Origin: Rhodobacterales bacterium | GTDB lineage: Bacteria > Pseudomonadota > Alphaproteobacteria > Caulobacterales > Hyphomonadaceae | Direction: 5' to 3' | DNA length: 64,000 bases | Assembly (NCBI GenBank): GCA_014763715.1 | Contig: JACXUV010000024.1 | Span: 1 to 64,000, forward strand | Part shown: in pieces, positions 44,101 to 52,511 of the stretch | Numbering within the stretch: the first letter of the stretch is position 1 | How the letters are laid out: every line of letters begins with the position of its first letter | Translations under genes and position numbers: made by a program | Notes under the pieces: generated by a model | The model's database searches: none | What the model saw: only the letters and a program-made list of their open reading frames with translations | What the model was told of the DNA's origin: nothing

Positions 44101-44680
44101 TGATGATGCCTGCGGAGTCGTTTCCTTCGACCATCAGGTATCCGGAATCACCGATCAGAATGTCACCTGTCAGGGGATCGCCGCCATCGACGAGAATGGC
44201 GATGCGGTCTGAGCCGATGGCGAGGGGGCCGTCATCGTCGTCATCATCGTCTTCATCTTCGCGATCATAGTCCTCGATCAGCTGGATGGAGCCTTCAATC
44301 GTCAGATCAGTGTCGCGCCCGGTGGTAACGTGAATGCCGACAACATTGTCTGTGTCTTCAGCGATCAGTACACCTTCACTGCTGACACTATTGTCGGAGT
44401 CCACAGTGACGATATCCGTGCCCTCAGATCCTGAGACATCGATTTCGCCATCATCTGTAATGGTTATGTCGCCGGGCGAGCCGCTATCCGCAGTAGATGT
44501 CGCGATGGGGGTTGTCGTGTCGGAGTCGATTTCCGCTGCGGTCGCGGCCGTGCCGGTGACGGTGGCTCCGAGAAGAAGAATGAGGATTCGGTGTGAGGCG
44601 GATGCACGGAAGGCGGATGTCCGGAATGCCGTTTGAGGGGCTCTTATTAACGCCTTGTAATATGGTGAGAAAAGGCCCAT
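41138..44680 (-). CDS. Autotransporter with Asp-rich passenger
   Basis: A 1180-residue type V autotransporter. An extended signal peptide (about 48 residues, core ILILLLGATVTGTAATAA) leads into a passenger of about 800 residues. This has beta-helix-like repeats (NTGSIQATAY, NTGTISATTY, NSGTIKASSNG, NTGTISALLV) broken by acidic tracts (DREDEDDDDDDDGP, EEDEDDETKD, LDDDDDDDTDE). From about 880 it is an autotransporter barrel, ending KLRF. The acidic loops might bind Ca2+. The passenger has no recognised catalytic motif. A BamA-family gene follows 45 bp later on the same strand. Confidence 0.87.
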   Translation of the reverse strand: MGLFSPYYKALIRAPQTAFRTSAFRASASHRILILLLGATVTGTAATAAEIDSDTTTPIATSTADSGSPGDITITDDGEIDVSGSEGTDIVTVDSDNSVSSEGVLIAEDTDNVVGIHVTTGRDTDLTIEGSIQLIEDYDREDEDDDDDDDGPLAIGSDRIAILVDGGDPLTGDILIGDSGYLMVEGNDSAGIIINPLLDGNLDVSGSISVVGDNAIGIQLSDGATGDVSISGSVSAKGENAAGLTIDGDIGGAFSIDGTLTSTGFTSVGQTNYIAPLNIDEDTDPVEDRLDADDLYDNAYTVRLTGSVINGLLINGAVDDYVSEEDEDDETKDTVEDFDENRGSGRIYSYGSGIALDIEAVDTDITLGTVVETVHDTLDDDDDDDTDEVLATFSFDQGLINRGTVFANGLNIGFDATALAIHGAEDGSASVTIEGGILNTGSIQATAYEAAALALNLGILTNIGTLENTGTISATTYTLSDDTATAVQVDDGANLTTLLNSGTIKASSNGYGGVATAVQDSSGTLTYIENTGTISALLVSDGREDNETGIARAIDLSGTTAGITLLQDREIPTEDTNDDDEIDEDDVADPYLVGDILFGRGDDVFRALDGYVIGDTYFGEGGSTLEFDSIVYSGDIHFGSDILASLSDTTLAGDLYFGSSGGSVSILNDSDISGNFYSTGGNLTMSIANSEVTFEEDTTLELASLDVSGTSLLALEIDPNNIRSTPFFQVAGTATLTDELSLQPVLTSLLAEDFSVPLLSALMLDFSADYNTVTTGLPWIYDVTLVSPDEDPNALNLDFHLKTASELKLDSNQSNAYAAVLQIATSDEDIGSAIAELTTEKDFMQAYSLLLPQRTDAATRYLESQASAAFSSLGAHLALSRTSSEAGNGAWIQENYTNIDASGTSDSPGYDGRGLGISLGYDRSMFGLDAVGIMANMSDGRFEEKTGGLNPVTMKSLGIGLYASDKIGPVTLQAATMYSDIGHSSYRKVIVSEYESEVSGEWDGRSTSASLLASSDLGSGAFQISPRIGIDYFSLNQDAYQETASNGLNLAVSDAHTEKVTASTGVALSWTWRPNRSNENLGPALAQFTQDDGIEPMLRASLDLGYRSTLSSTPYEVSANFVGYDEQFTLRSSEEFGDAATVGISMVAGSEYLKLRLGVGGEFSDEATVATANASIKLRF

Positions 44681-44814
44681 GCAGTTGTGCTCCGGTTCGG
44701 GTGGAGCGTCTGCGTTACGGGAGGGGCTTGTCTAAACTTTGCCGGATAGGCTCAATGCGCAGCTGATCCTTGTCAGCCTGACACAATTTCGACAATTCGG
44801 TAATTTTCGAAATC

Positions 44815-44843
44815 AAAATGCCCGCCTACGGAGTAAGCGGGCA
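44815..44843 (-). terminator. Intrinsic terminator for acyl-CoA synthetase gene
   Basis: TGCCCGC (44819-44825) pairs with GCGGGCA (44837-44843), with an inner TAC/GTA pair set. On the minus strand the stem is followed by TTTTGATTTC. It lies 22 bp after the stop of the synthetase gene. Confidence 0.75.
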
Positions 44844-44864
44844 GTCTGGTTTATGCTTGTAATA

Positions 44865-46571
44865 TCAGTGGGGCCCGGCGTTCTGGAGTTCCGCGCTGAG
44901 GCGGTCCCTAAGATCCCGTTTGACAAACTTTCCGCTGGCATTGCGGGGCAGTGCATCCGCGAGGAACCAGACATAACGGGGCACTTTGTGCTTGGCCATG
45001 ATGCCGGCGCAATGCGCGCGGAATTCGTCTGCCGTCAGTGCCTCGCTGGGTTTCAGAACGAGGGCAATGCCGACTTCTTCGCCGAGACGGTCATCCGGCA
45101 CGCCGAACACGCTGCATTCCGCGACAGCCGGGTGGCGGTAGGCGACGGATTCGACTTCGGCACAATACACATTCTCACCGCCCCGCAGGACCATGTCCTT
45201 CTTGCGGTCAACGATGAAGATGAAGCCGTCCTCGTCGATCCGTGCAATGTCGCCTGTGTGGAGCCAGCCATCGGTGATCGACTCGGCGGTGGCCTCCGGG
45301 CGGTTGATGTAACCCTTGATGACGGATGAGCCTTTGACCCAAAGTTCTCCAAGTTCCCCGGGAGGAACCGCGTCGCCCAGCTCGTCTACGCATTTGACTT
45401 CGAAGTTCGGCATGGCCGGGCCTGCGCTATCCGGCTTGTCGACGAAGAAGTCTGCAGAGACGGACGTGATGATGCCGCAGGTTTCTGTCATGCCATAGCC
45501 TGTGCCAGGCCGGGCGGTGGCAACCTGGGATTCGATCTTCTGCACGAGATCAGGCGGGACCTGAGCGCCTCCGCCTGCGAGTTGTACCAGGCTGGACGTG
45601 TCCGTCTTGTCGAAATCCGGATGATTGATCAGTTCCCGCGCCATGACAGGTACACCGCTCATATTGGTGACTTTTTCGCGCTCGATGATTTTCAGCGCTT
45701 CGCCAGCATCCCAGCGATACATGAGCACGATCGTGCCACCACCGGCTGTCGCTGCGTAGGCACCGCAATTGTTGGCCGTTACGTGGAAGAGCGGCGTGGT
45801 GATCAAGACAACCGGGGGCGGCGGATCGGCTGGCGGCTCAATGCCGGTCGCGCGCTGGGTGGCCAGGGAGGTCGAGGCCGAGGCGTAGACCATGTTGAGC
45901 AGATTGGAGACACAGCCACGATGGGTCAGCTGTGCGCCTTTCGGAAAACCGGTGGTGCCGGAAGTATAGAAGATACAGGCATCGGAATCGGGATCCACCG
46001 AGACATCCGGCATATCGCCGCCATGGGCAATGACCTCACTCCAGGGCGTCATGTTCTCGGGCAAGTCGGGAATGCGCACGCCAACCAGCTTCATAGACGC
46101 GGTAAGGTCCGGGCGGTCCTTGATCCGCTCCAGACGCTCTGCGTCAACGAACAGAACCTTGGGTTCCGAGTCCTTCAGCGCGTAGGCCATTTCCTCGGCG
46201 GTCCACCACGCATTCATGCCAACGACGGCGACGCCGACCGAAACACAGGCCCAGTAGATGAGCAGCCATTCGGGGTAATTGCGCATGGAGAGCGCGACCC
46301 GGTCACCCGGGCGCACGCCTTGCTCGAACAGCCAGGCAGCAACGGAGTTCACTTGTGCATGAGCTTCGGCATAGGTGAGCCGCTCGTCTTCGTAGACAAG
46401 GTAGGTCCGGTCAGCGAAGGCAGCCGTGGACAACCAGACTTCGCGTACACTCGGCGGAGCGTTCTTGTACACGCGAAGCTTGTTTCCGAGGACTTCGGCT
46501 TCGACGATCTCAAATTCGCCGCCGGGGCCTGTCAGTTCCTCGCGTGCCTTCAGAAGTTCTGCGTAGTGCAT
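44865..46571 (-). CDS. AMP-binding acyl-CoA synthetase
   Basis: A 568-residue ANL-family enzyme that activates a carboxylic acid with ATP and joins it to CoA. CIFYTSGTTGFPKGAQLTH is the P-loop (A3), PGTGYGMTETCG is A5, LHTGDIARIDEDGFIFIVDR is A7, and PRNASGKFVKRDLR holds the catalytic Lys (A10). The substrate is not readable; the closest class looks like medium/long-chain or aryl acyl-CoA ligases. The ATG at 46571 is preceded by GGGGAG; TTG at 46583 is the alternative. It is 144 bp downstream of the amine-oxidase/RidA genes on the same strand, so it may take the acid formed there. Confidence 0.92.
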   Translation of the reverse strand: MHYAELLKAREELTGPGGEFEIVEAEVLGNKLRVYKNAPPSVREVWLSTAAFADRTYLVYEDERLTYAEAHAQVNSVAAWLFEQGVRPGDRVALSMRNYPEWLLIYWACVSVGVAVVGMNAWWTAEEMAYALKDSEPKVLFVDAERLERIKDRPDLTASMKLVGVRIPDLPENMTPWSEVIAHGGDMPDVSVDPDSDACIFYTSGTTGFPKGAQLTHRGCVSNLLNMVYASASTSLATQRATGIEPPADPPPPVVLITTPLFHVTANNCGAYAATAGGGTIVLMYRWDAGEALKIIEREKVTNMSGVPVMARELINHPDFDKTDTSSLVQLAGGGAQVPPDLVQKIESQVATARPGTGYGMTETCGIITSVSADFFVDKPDSAGPAMPNFEVKCVDELGDAVPPGELGELWVKGSSVIKGYINRPEATAESITDGWLHTGDIARIDEDGFIFIVDRKKDMVLRGGENVYCAEVESVAYRHPAVAECSVFGVPDDRLGEEVGIALVLKPSEALTADEFRAHCAGIMAKHKVPRYVWFLADALPRNASGKFVKRDLRDRLSAELQNAGPH

Positions 46572-46715
46572 GTCTCTCCCCAATATGATTTTTGGGGATC
46601 ATACATGCCTCGCTGGTCAAGGAAATGACTTGCGTAGGGGCAAGTAACCGTGCGGTAGCGATGCAGAGCGGGGTTCCGGCACCCTTCCAGCGCCGGAGCC
46701 TGTTGCGTCTGCAAC

Positions 46716-47210
46716 CTAGTCGCGCACGGCAACCACTTCAATTTCAATCAGCCAGCCAGGATTGGCCAGACCTGCCACTTCGAAGACGGATCGCGTCGGC
46801 AGGTTTGGCTGCTCTTCAGTGCCGAAATACTTCACATAGCCTTCCATGAAGCCGCCGAAATCAAGCGCGTCTTCACCGGGTGCGGCGACGATGTAGACCT
46901 GCATCTTGATCACATCGCCCATGCTGAGGCCGATGCTCTCCAGCCGCGCCTCAATGGACGCGAGCGTTGATTCGGTCTGTGTGGTGATATCGCCGTAAGC
47001 GGCCGGTGTCCTCGGTTCTGCCGTGTCATCTGCAACAGACGGACCTGCTCCGCTCAGATAGACCAGCGTCGCATCGGCCGGCACTTCAGCGGCCAGCAGG
47101 ATAGGGAAATCGGAATTCGGGATCTTGTGACGGATCACTTCACTGTCTGCAGATCCACAAGCGCTGAGGGCGATGGCTGCGGCGGAAAGAAGGGGGGCTA
47201 TCAGGCGCAT
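46716..47210 (-). CDS. RidA-family enamine/imine deaminase, predicted lipoprotein
   Basis: A 164-residue RidA (YjgF/UK114) protein with an added lipoprotein signal: MRLIAPLLSAAAIALSAC, Cys18. RidA hydrolyses reactive imines and enamines to ketones and ammonia. YLSGAGPSVA, TLASIEARLESIGLSMGDVIKMQVYI and LPTRSVFEVAGL are family blocks; the Arg in PTRS is the carboxylate-binding catalytic residue, so it is probably active. Most RidA proteins are cytosolic, so a lipoprotein form is unusual. It is 21 bp downstream of the cytochrome c gene and third in the amine-oxidase operon, where it can clear imines made by the oxidase. Confidence 0.9.
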   Translation of the reverse strand: MRLIAPLLSAAAIALSACGSADSEVIRHKIPNSDFPILLAAEVPADATLVYLSGAGPSVADDTAEPRTPAAYGDITTQTESTLASIEARLESIGLSMGDVIKMQVYIVAAPGEDALDFGGFMEGYVKYFGTEEQPNLPTRSVFEVAGLANPGWLIEIEVVAVRD

Positions 47211-47231
47211 GGTGTTTACTCCGTAATCTGA

Positions 47232-47684
47232 CTATTGGGGGCGGCTGAGTTTGACCTGCTCGGCGGTGGCCACCGGTTCATAAGAATTATCTCCCAGCCC
47301 GGATTGCAAGTAGTTGACCACGGCGGCCACTTGCTCATCCGAAAGCGTGTGGGCAAAGGACGGCATCGCTTTGTAGCCGTTCAGGATGATAAAGACAGCA
47401 TAATCGGGATATTCCAGCTTCTCATTTCCTGCGAGTGCTGGGTACATTCCGCCACCCACGGCGCCTTCGCCTTCGGGCATATGGCAGCCAGCGCAGAGCG
47501 TGGAGTAAATTTCATCTCCGCGGGTCACAGTTACGCCCGGGCCGTCGAAAATCTTTTTCTCAAGTGGCGTCGGCTCAAAGCTGGTGATCTCAGGAGTGCC
47601 TTCATCAGCATGCATGCTGAGGGCTGTGGCTGCGAATGCAATTGCGGTCAGAACGGTGCGGGTGGTGCAGTCTAGTGGTCTCAT
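47232..47684 (-). CDS. Exported class I cytochrome c
   Basis: A 150-residue c-type cytochrome. A signal peptide (VLTAIAFAATALSMHA) is followed by a single haem site, STLCAGCHMPEGEG (CxxCH), with Met in GYKAMPSFAHTLSD as the probable second axial ligand and VAAVVNYLQ as the last helix. It overlaps the amine-oxidase stop by 4 bp, so translation is coupled. The inferred job is to take electrons from the flavin amine oxidase in the periplasm and pass them to the respiratory chain, sparing H2O2 formation. Confidence 0.9.
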   Translation of the reverse strand: MRPLDCTTRTVLTAIAFAATALSMHADEGTPEITSFEPTPLEKKIFDGPGVTVTRGDEIYSTLCAGCHMPEGEGAVGGGMYPALAGNEKLEYPDYAVFIILNGYKAMPSFAHTLSDEQVAAVVNYLQSGLGDNSYEPVATAEQVKLSRPQ

Positions 47685-49255
47685 CCGTTGATCACCTTGT
47701 CATGCAGTCGGCCGATCGCATCGAGCGAGGATTCGATTGCGCCTTCCAGCCAGGCGCCGAGATAAGAAACATGCTCGCCTGCGCAGACGACACGATTGTC
47801 GATCTTCACGGCATTGGCGTAATGGGCTTCCTTGTCTCGCCAGATCCCGAAACAGCCGAGGACCCAAGGCACCTTGTGCCAGACCACGCTGACGCCGGTT
47901 TTATACTCCTCCAGATATTGAGGATGGATGTGCGAGCCGAACTCCAGCGCCCATTTGATCCGGTCTTCCGGCTGCATGGCATTAAACTCAAAAGCCTGCG
48001 CATCATCCCAGGTGTAGCCCCCAAGCACCACGGCCGGGCCTTTGGTGAACAGACCGCCCGAAGGATAGGAAATCATCTCGATCGGCAGGTCGGTGTAGCT
48101 GATCCCGCCATAGATCCTGTCGTCTTCTTCCCAGAACCGCCGCTTGAATTCCAGGCCCCATTTTGCGGAGCCGCGGTAATAGACATTGTTGATCGCAGCG
48201 GTCAGCCCGGGCGAAAGATTGTGGTCCATCTGGCCGAGAATGGAGAAGGGCACTGTGCAGACACACCAGTCTGCTTCTGCTGTCAGCGTGTCGCCGGTGC
48301 GGGTATCTTCATAAGCAACGTGTACGCCATTCTCGTCCTGTTGCAGCGAAACAACTTTGGAATTGTAGCGGATGAGGTCGCCAACTTCCCGCGCAAAGGC
48401 CTGGGCAATCATGTCCATGCCGCCGACAGGTTGGAACATCGGCATCTGGTGGTCGACCAGGTCTGCATCGGCGAGACGTTGCCAAAGGTTCGATTGGAGG
48501 ATTTCTGACAGGCTGAGGGGCGTGGAGGGCGTCGGGGCACCCTCGAAACCCGCACTCGGCGGTTTGCCATAGCCGCGGTACCGGCTGGTAAGGTCCCCAG
48601 CCGTATAAGTGTTTGAGCTATCTAGCGCGCCGGTTGCGCGGAGAGATTCGATCAGGGCTTCCCTGTCCTCAGAGGTCAGCATATCGTCCAGGCGGTTCTG
48701 GTCGACGGCCTTGGCAAGCAGTTCCGAGGTTTGGCCGCGATAGTCCGTTGCGATATGCTTGAAACGCTGGGGCTTGCCGCCGAAGGCCTTCGTGTTATGC
48801 AGATAGGCGTTGTGGTTCTGCTGGATGAAGGGTTCCAACTGAACGCCCAGGCGCTGGCAGTAGTCGATCACGCCATGATGGTCGTAGGGAATACGCCAGG
48901 GGCCGGGATTGATGTAGTTGTCGCCATCAAAGGTGACATGCTGGGTCGCGCCGCCCATCTCGGTGTAGGTGTCGCCGCCTCTCAGCGTCCAGCAGCGGCC
49001 GCCAGCTTTCTCGCGGTACTCCAGCACCTCGACCTGATAGCCGGCGGCCCGTAATTCCAGCGCGGCCACCATGCCGGCCAGGCCAGCGCCCAAGATAAGA
49101 ACCTTTGCTCCTTTCGGATCACCATCGAGCTTGATCGGCCCTTTATAGGATGACGGCTGGACGTGATGGATCGCTTTCATCGCGGAGTAGAGCGCCGCGC
49201 TGCCAGCCGTTGCGCCAATCATTGCCAAGGCGTACCGCCGGGTTGCTCCCTGCAT
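47681..49255 (-). CDS. Exported flavin amine oxidase
   Basis: A 524-residue flavin amine oxidase (MAO/L-amino-acid-oxidase fold). The N-terminus TRRYALAMIGATAGSAAL resembles a Tat signal. KVLILGAGLAGMVAALEL is the dinucleotide-binding motif, EYREKAGGRCWTLRGG follows, and CAGEHVSYLGAWLEGAIESS near the C-terminus closes the FAD site. It oxidises an amine or amino acid to an imine. GGGAGGG four bases before ATG 49255 fixes the start. It leads an operon with cytochrome c (electron acceptor) and RidA (imine hydrolysis). The substrate is unknown. Confidence 0.9.
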   Translation of the reverse strand: MQGATRRYALAMIGATAGSAALYSAMKAIHHVQPSSYKGPIKLDGDPKGAKVLILGAGLAGMVAALELRAAGYQVEVLEYREKAGGRCWTLRGGDTYTEMGGATQHVTFDGDNYINPGPWRIPYDHHGVIDYCQRLGVQLEPFIQQNHNAYLHNTKAFGGKPQRFKHIATDYRGQTSELLAKAVDQNRLDDMLTSEDREALIESLRATGALDSSNTYTAGDLTSRYRGYGKPPSAGFEGAPTPSTPLSLSEILQSNLWQRLADADLVDHQMPMFQPVGGMDMIAQAFAREVGDLIRYNSKVVSLQQDENGVHVAYEDTRTGDTLTAEADWCVCTVPFSILGQMDHNLSPGLTAAINNVYYRGSAKWGLEFKRRFWEEDDRIYGGISYTDLPIEMISYPSGGLFTKGPAVVLGGYTWDDAQAFEFNAMQPEDRIKWALEFGSHIHPQYLEEYKTGVSVVWHKVPWVLGCFGIWRDKEAHYANAVKIDNRVVCAGEHVSYLGAWLEGAIESSLDAIGRLHDKVING

Positions 49256-49702
49256 GTATCCCTCCCTTTTCCTGAATGTCGTAGGCGCGGGGCCGGTGCC
49301 GTAAAAGGAAAATCTGCCAGGACCAGACGCATTCGGGGTGGGGGACCAAAATTCGGTCAGACAGACATGTGGAGACTGGAAATGGGGCGAAGCGGTACAG
49401 GCGCGTAGGCTGGCGTCCGTGATTCGTTGGGGTGAGCCTGGCGCGATACGTCACCGGGTGCCCAAAGTATCCCGAAAATGCAGGAGACTGTGGATGGGCC
49501 GTATGCTTGCGCTGCTGCGCTCTTGTTTCCTAATTTAGAATAATTATAGAAAACGAATAAGGGCGAAGGAAACGTCAGTCGCGGGTCAGTCAGCGCAATA
49601 GAACAAATACAAGCGCGCGATTTGTCCCACTACAATTTATTGGCAAGCCGCAAGGGACAGGTATTGGATTTGTCCCGGCTAGCAACAACAGACGGAGCCG
49701 TA
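49256..49702. promoter_or_regulatory. Divergent intergenic region, amine oxidase / ahpC
   Basis: A 447-bp non-coding space. An AT-rich block at about 49530-49560 (AATTTAGAATAATTATAG) and a second near 49633 probably hold ahpC promoter elements; GGAG at 49694-49697 is the ahpC ribosome site. Peroxide control by OxyR would be expected, but I do not see a site I can defend. A 66-codon plus-strand frame at 49338-49538 is not convincing. Confidence 0.4.
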
Positions 49703-50266
49703 ATGTCCCTGATCAATACCGAAATTAAGCCCTTCAAGGCCGAAGCTTTCAAGCAAGGCAAATTCGTGTCGGTGAGCGAAGCCGACGTGAAGGGCAAATG
49801 GGCGATTTTCTTCTTCTACCCGGCAGACTTTACCTTCGTCTGCCCGACCGAACTGGAAGACCTGCAGTCCGAATACGCCACGCTGCAAGGCATTGGTGTC
49901 GAAGTGTTCGCCGTGTCGACCGACACGCACTTCAGCCACAAGGCATGGCACGAGACTTCGCCGGCTATCGGCAAGATCGAATACTACATGCTGGGCGACC
50001 CCACCGGCACCATCACCCGTAACTTCGACAATATGCGCGAAGACATGGGCCTGGCTGACCGCGGCACGTTCGTGGTTGACCCGGATGGCGTGATCCAGGT
50101 GATCGAAGTGACCTGCGAAGGCGTTGGCCGTAACGCAGCGGAACTCGTCCGCAAGGTCAAGGCGGCCCAATACGTTCGCGCAAACCCGGGTCAGGTCTGC
50201 CCGGCGAAATGGGAAGAGGGTGCTGAGACCCTTGCTCCGTCGCTGGAGCTGGTCGGCAAGATCTGA
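49703..50266 (+). CDS. ahpC: Alkyl hydroperoxide reductase, peroxiredoxin subunit
   Basis: A 187-residue typical 2-Cys peroxiredoxin, the exact length of Ahp[15 protein letters not shown] holds the peroxidatic Cys (about 47) and [11 protein letters not shown] the resolving Cys (about 166). The ATG at 49703 with GGAG upstream gives [16 protein letters not shown], the standard AhpC start; a longer frame to 49622 is rejected. It reduces peroxides and peroxynitrite in the cytosol and is recycled by AhpF, encoded next. Confidence 0.96.
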   Translation: MSLINTEIKPFKAEAFKQGKFVSVSEADVKGKWAIFFFYPADFTFVCPTELEDLQSEYATLQGIGVEVFAVSTDTHFSHKAWHETSPAIGKIEYYMLGDPTGTITRNFDNMREDMGLADRGTFVVDPDGVIQVIEVTCEGVGRNAAELVRKVKAAQYVRANPGQVCPAKWEEGAETLAPSLELVGKI

Positions 50267-50285
50267 TCTGCCGCTTTTTGATTCT

Positions 50286-50316
50286 CCGGCTGGTCGTGCA
50301 CTGCGCGGCCAGCCGG
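50286..50316 (+). terminator. Attenuator-like hairpin between ahpC and ahpF
   Basis: CCGGCTGGTCG (50286-50296) pairs with CGGCCAGCCGG (50306-50316), 11 bp with one G-U, then GTTTCCC. It lies 20 bp after ahpC. Partial termination here would give more AhpC than AhpF, the ratio usually seen. Confidence 0.6.
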
Positions 50317-50386
50317 GTTTCCCATTCCCCACACAGGAATATGCGCCGTTAACTGGTGCACATGCGAATATCGCAGGAGATGACTC

Positions 50387-51970
50387 ATGTTGGATGCCAA
50401 CCTGAAAACCCAGCTCAAAGCCTATATGGAAAACATCCGGCGCCCGGTGGAGCTTGTGGCCGCCCTGGATGACACCAAAGGCAGCCGGGAACTCGAAGAA
50501 CTCCTGCAGGAGATTTCGGAGCTTTCCGACAAGGTCAGCTGGTCGCGCGGCCAAGATGCCCGCGCGCCGTCCTTTGCAATCACCACGCCAGAAGCGGACA
50601 TCAGCCTGCGTTTTGCTGGCCTGCCGCTCGGCCATGAATTCACCTCGCTTGTCCTTGCGCTCCTCCAGGTCGGCGGCCATCCGCCAAAGGTCGCCCCGGA
50701 AGTGATCGAGCAGATCAAGTCACTTGAAGGCAAGTTCGAGTTCGAGACGTATTTTTCCCTCTCCTGTCAGAATTGCCCGGACGTTGTGCAGGCACTGAAC
50801 ATGATGGCGGTGCTGAACCCGAATATCCGCCATACCGCGATTGATGGGGCCCTGTTCAAAGCCGAAGTCGATGCACGCCAGGTTATGGCTGTGCCGACCG
50901 TTTACCTGAATGGCGAAGTCTTCGGATCGGGGCGTATGGAAATCGAGCAGATCCTCACCAAGCTGGACACCGGCGCGCAGGAAAAAATGGCGGCCAAGAT
51001 TGCCGCGAAAGAGCCCTTCGATGTGCTGGTAATTGGCGGTGGCCCGGCAGGGGCGGCGGGAGCGGTCTACGCCGCCAGGAAAGGCATTCGCACGGGTATC
51101 GCCGCTGAGCGGCTGGGCGGGCAGGTGCTGGATACAATGGGTATCGAGAACCTCATTTCTGTACCGTACACGGAAGGTCCGAAACTGGCCGCTGCGATGG
51201 AGACACACATCAAGGAATATGATGTTGATGTGATGAACCTGCAGAAAGCCGCCAGACTTGTTCCGGCTACCAAGGAAGGTGCATTGCACGAGGTTGTGTT
51301 GGAGAATGGTGCCAGCCTTAAATCCCGCACTCTGATCCTGGCGACAGGCGCGCGTTGGCGCCAGATGGGCGTGCCGGGCGAGGAGGAATACCGCAACAAG
51401 GGGGTTGCCTACTGCCCGCACTGTGATGGGCCGCTGTTCAAAGGAAAACGCGTTGCCGTGATCGGCGGCGGGAACTCCGGCGTGGAAGCGGCGATCGATC
51501 TGGCGGGCCTAGTGGCTCATGTCACGCTGATCGAATTCGACACGCAGCTGCGTGCGGACGCTGTGCTGCAGAACAAGCTTCGCAGCCTGCCGAATGTCGA
51601 CATCATCACGTCGGCCATGACGACAGAAGTACTTGGTGATGGCTCCAAGGTGAAAGGGCTCGTCTACAAGAACCGCAACACGGATGAGCAGCATGAAGTC
51701 GCCCTGGAAGGTATTTTCGTCCAGATCGGCCTGGTGCCGAACACGGAATGGCTGCGCGGTAGCATTGAGCTGACAGAGCGTGGTGAGATCGTCACGGACA
51801 TGCGCGGTCAGACATCTGTTCCAGGTGTCTTTGCTGCTGGTGACGCCACAACCACGCCCTACAAGCAGATCGTGATTTCAATGGGTGAGGGTGCCAAGGC
51901 GGCTCTTTCCGCCTTTGACTATCTGATCCGGCTTGCGCCGGTTGAGGCGCCGGTTCTGGAAGACGCCTGA
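50387..51970 (+). CDS. ahpF: Alkyl hydroperoxide reductase, NADH:flavoprotein subunit
   Basis: A 527-residue AhpF. The N-terminal double-thioredoxin domain (about 1-200) has [14 protein letters not shown] (redox CxxC). The thioredoxin-reductase-like part has [20 protein letters not shown] (FAD), [12 protein letters not shown] (second CxxC), [20 protein letters not shown] (NADH) and [16 protein letters not shown] (FAD). Electrons flow NADH-FAD-Cys pair-N-terminal Cys pair-AhpC. It follows ahpC by 120 bp with an attenuator-like hairpin between, and ends 5 bp from the convergent DUF1348 gene. Confidence 0.96.
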   Translation: MLDANLKTQLKAYMENIRRPVELVAALDDTKGSRELEELLQEISELSDKVSWSRGQDARAPSFAITTPEADISLRFAGLPLGHEFTSLVLALLQVGGHPPKVAPEVIEQIKSLEGKFEFETYFSLSCQNCPDVVQALNMMAVLNPNIRHTAIDGALFKAEVDARQVMAVPTVYLNGEVFGSGRMEIEQILTKLDTGAQEKMAAKIAAKEPFDVLVIGGGPAGAAGAVYAARKGIRTGIAAERLGGQVLDTMGIENLISVPYTEGPKLAAAMETHIKEYDVDVMNLQKAARLVPATKEGALHEVVLENGASLKSRTLILATGARWRQMGVPGEEEYRNKGVAYCPHCDGPLFKGKRVAVIGGGNSGVEAAIDLAGLVAHVTLIEFDTQLRADAVLQNKLRSLPNVDIITSAMTTEVLGDGSKVKGLVYKNRNTDEQHEVALEGIFVQIGLVPNTEWLRGSIELTERGEIVTDMRGQTSVPGVFAAGDATTTPYKQIVISMGEGAKAALSAFDYLIRLAPVEAPVLEDA

Positions 51971-51975
51971 ATTGG

Positions 51976-52437
51976 TTACAAGCCAAGCTCGCTGAGCCCG
52001 GGGTGGTCGTCAGGACGGCGACCCTGTGGCCAGTGAAACAAGCGCTCTGCTTTGCTGATTGCCAGGTCGTTTATGCTTGCATGACGCTTTCGCATCAGGC
52101 CGTTTTCGTCGAATTCCCAGTTCTCGTTGCCATAGGCACGGTGCCATTGGCCATTCAGGTCGTGAAATTCATAAGCATAGCGCACAGCGATATGGTTCTC
52201 CGTGAATGCGAACAGTTCTTTGATCAGGCGGTAGCAATATTCATTGTTCCATTTTTCTGTCAGGAAGCGGACAATTTCAGACCTGCCCCTGATGAAAAGG
52301 TTTCGGTTCCGCCAGGCGCTATCCTCTGTGTAAGCAAGAGACACTTTTTCAGGGTCGCGGCTGTTCCAGCCATCTTCGGCAAGGCGTACTTTTTCTACTG
52401 CGGTCTCGTATGTGAATGGCGGGAGAGGTGGTCTCAT
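51976..52437 (-). CDS. DUF1348 (NTF2-like) protein
   Basis: A 153-residue cytosolic protein of the DUF1348/SnoaL-like NTF2 fold. [35 protein letters not shown] and [23 protein letters not shown] are the family's conserved blocks, with [17 protein letters not shown] near the end. Function is unknown; NTF2-like pockets bind small hydrophobic molecules. It is the last gene in a same-strand set with a YHS protein and an isochorismatase-like hydrolase, under a divergent AraC regulator. Confidence 0.9.
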   Translation of the reverse strand: MRPPLPPFTYETAVEKVRLAEDGWNSRDPEKVSLAYTEDSAWRNRNLFIRGRSEIVRFLTEKWNNEYCYRLIKELFAFTENHIAVRYAYEFHDLNGQWHRAYGNENWEFDENGLMRKRHASINDLAISKAERLFHWPQGRRPDDHPGLSELGL

Positions 52438-52511
52438 GTCAGTACTCTGTGTTTAGTTATAGGCAGCAGTAATGGGTGGCTGGAAAGGCATCTCCAGCCA
52501 CCCTTTCGTCG

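Noticed and set aside
49338-49538. 66-codon plus-strand frame between amine oxidase and ahpC
   Set aside because: No ribosome site, Arg/Trp-rich, no motif; better read as promoter region.
49530-49560. Possible OxyR site before ahpC
   Set aside because: AT-rich with ATAG-like parts, but I cannot find the four spaced half-sites of an OxyR operator.
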